From the NCBI GenBank assembly GCA_021811745.1, contig JAJZNH010000184.1, positions 1-7,146 on the forward strand: a DNA stretch of 7,146 nt, in the 5' to 3' direction. Shown piece after piece: positions 6,596 through 7,146 of this stretch. The position numbers and the translations under genes were made by a program. Origin of the DNA: Acidobacteriota bacterium (GTDB lineage: Bacteria > Acidobacteriota > Terriglobia > Terriglobales > Acidobacteriaceae). The notes below the pieces were generated by a model. That model did no database searches. It was not told the DNA's origin and worked only from the letters and a program-made list of their open reading frames with translations. The stretch's first letter is position 1; every line of letters starts with the position of its first letter.

Positions 6596-6753
6596 ATAGC
6601 ACTTGCGGCACTGAAGTCGTGCCCTGTTAGAAAGCCCTGACCGCGCCGAGTTTTTTCCGCAGCCTGTGAAGTGATGCGCTGTTACGGCAGATAAGCTGAT
6701 GAGATTTGCGGCAGACTACACTAGATCAAGTCCCCCTTGAGGTCAAATTAACA

Positions 6754-7146
6754 ATGATAAAGAAGCTCAGGCCGATAGGCCTGGTGCTCGCTCAGCTTTT
6801 CTTCCTCTTGGTTTTTTTCGCGCTGGCGCCGCGGGTGTCAGCCCAATCACAGACCGGTACGTTGACCGGCAATGTCGAGGATCCCACCGGGGCAGTTATC
6901 CCTGGCGCCAATATCACGCTCACGCGCAATGGCCAGACGTTCAAGGCGACATCCGGCCCGGCGGGGCACTACATCTTCCGGAGTTTGCCGCCCGGAGTGT
7001 ATTCCGTCTCTGCCACCGAAAGCGGGTTTGCGCCTTTCAGCAATCCCGAAGTCGCGATCGCCGCGGGGCAGGTGAAGGGGATGAACCTGACGATGGCGAT
7101 TGCCGTGCAACAGCAGCAGGTACAAGTCACCGCCGAATCCGGACCG
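6754..7146 (+). CDS. TonB-dependent receptor-type outer-membrane protein, 5' part
   Basis: An open frame of 131 codons runs off the window edge without a stop. The ATG at 6754 has GAGG at 6739-6742, eleven bases upstream. A strong signal peptide (K3, K4, R6; hydrophobic core about 8-25; cleavage at VSA30-Q31) directs the protein to the Sec system. Residues 35-115 form a carboxypeptidase-regulatory-like beta-sandwich: GTLTGNVEDPTGAVIPGANI, then GHYIFRSLPPGVYSVSATESGF, ending near AGQVKGMNLTMAI. A QQQQVQVTAESGP linker follows. This order is typical of the roughly 1,000-residue Oar/TonB-dependent receptors common in Acidobacteriota, in which a plug and 22-strand barrel follow. Those parts are outside the window, so a stand-alone regulatory-domain protein cannot be excluded. 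Substrate is unknown. It is separated from clpX by 669 bases and is likely its own transcription unit. Confidence 0.82.
   Translation, partial: MIKKLRPIGLVLAQLFFLLVFFALAPRVSAQSQTGTLTGNVEDPTGAVIPGANITLTRNGQTFKATSGPAGHYIFRSLPPGVYSVSATESGFAPFSNPEVAIAAGQVKGMNLTMAIAVQQQQVQVTAESGP

Larger units (their letters stand above)
6155..6730. other. Gene-free stretch between clpX and the receptor gene
   Basis: No frame gives a recognisable protein. The longest minus-strand frame across the clpX end is a low-complexity Arg/Ser shadow of clpX. The stretch is less GC-rich than the genes around it. It contains an imperfect tandem 12-mer (6331-6354), a 20-base dyad (6389-6408), two abutting palindromes (6422-6441), a small hairpin followed by T-rich sequence (6572-6595), another stem GGCAC-N7-GTGCC (6607-6623), and five copies of CGGCA between 6535 and 6713. 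It probably includes the receptor promoter, but no convincing -35/-10 pair was found; TACACT at 6717-6722 is a weak -10 candidate. Confidence 0.5.

Overview
The window reads as a chromosomal segment of a high-GC, Gram-negative bacterium, most likely an Acidobacteriota (Terriglobia-type) member. The grounds are the style of the last, truncated gene (signal peptide plus a carboxypeptidase-regulatory-like domain leading to a VQVTAES linker, the usual N-terminus of the large TonB-dependent receptors expanded in that phylum), a short outer-membrane barrel protein ending in FRF, and a trigger factor and ClpX with lineage-type variations. The taxonomic call is inference from protein style, not from a marker search.

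Layout. 5-1483 (minus): cysS, cysteinyl-tRNA synthetase, complete to its stop. 1484-1748: divergent intergenic region with a candidate cysS -10 element and two 13-bp inverted repeats. 1749-2285 (plus): a small secreted outer-membrane beta-barrel protein. 2286-2735: about 450 bases without a convincing gene, holding three inverted repeats and then a good sigma70-like promoter (TTGACC-N17-TACCAT) for the next operon. 2736-4130, 4164-4754 and 4813-6084 (plus): tig-clpP-clpX, separated by 33 and 58 bases. 6085-6753: about 670 bases without a recognisable gene but with several hairpins, palindromes and short repeats. 6754-7146 (plus): the 5' end of a TonB-dependent-receptor-type gene, cut by the window edge.

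How the genes work together. The core is the protein-quality-control cluster: trigger factor receives nascent chains at the ribosome exit tunnel, while ClpX unfolds tagged or damaged proteins and feeds them into the ClpP proteolytic chamber. All catalytic and docking motifs I looked for are present, so the three should be functional. cysS is an unrelated housekeeping gene transcribed away from the cluster. The two envelope genes (barrel protein and receptor-like protein) flank the cluster and appear to be separate transcription units.

I do not see a new defence, mobile or biosynthetic system here. No tRNA, rRNA, CRISPR array, transposase or integrase was recognised. The points worth a second look are modest: a histidine-rich N-terminal extension on trigger factor with no ATG start available, a four-residue insertion in the ClpX zinc-finger loop, mutually exclusive hairpins between clpP and clpX, and operator-like dyads in the two gene-free stretches.
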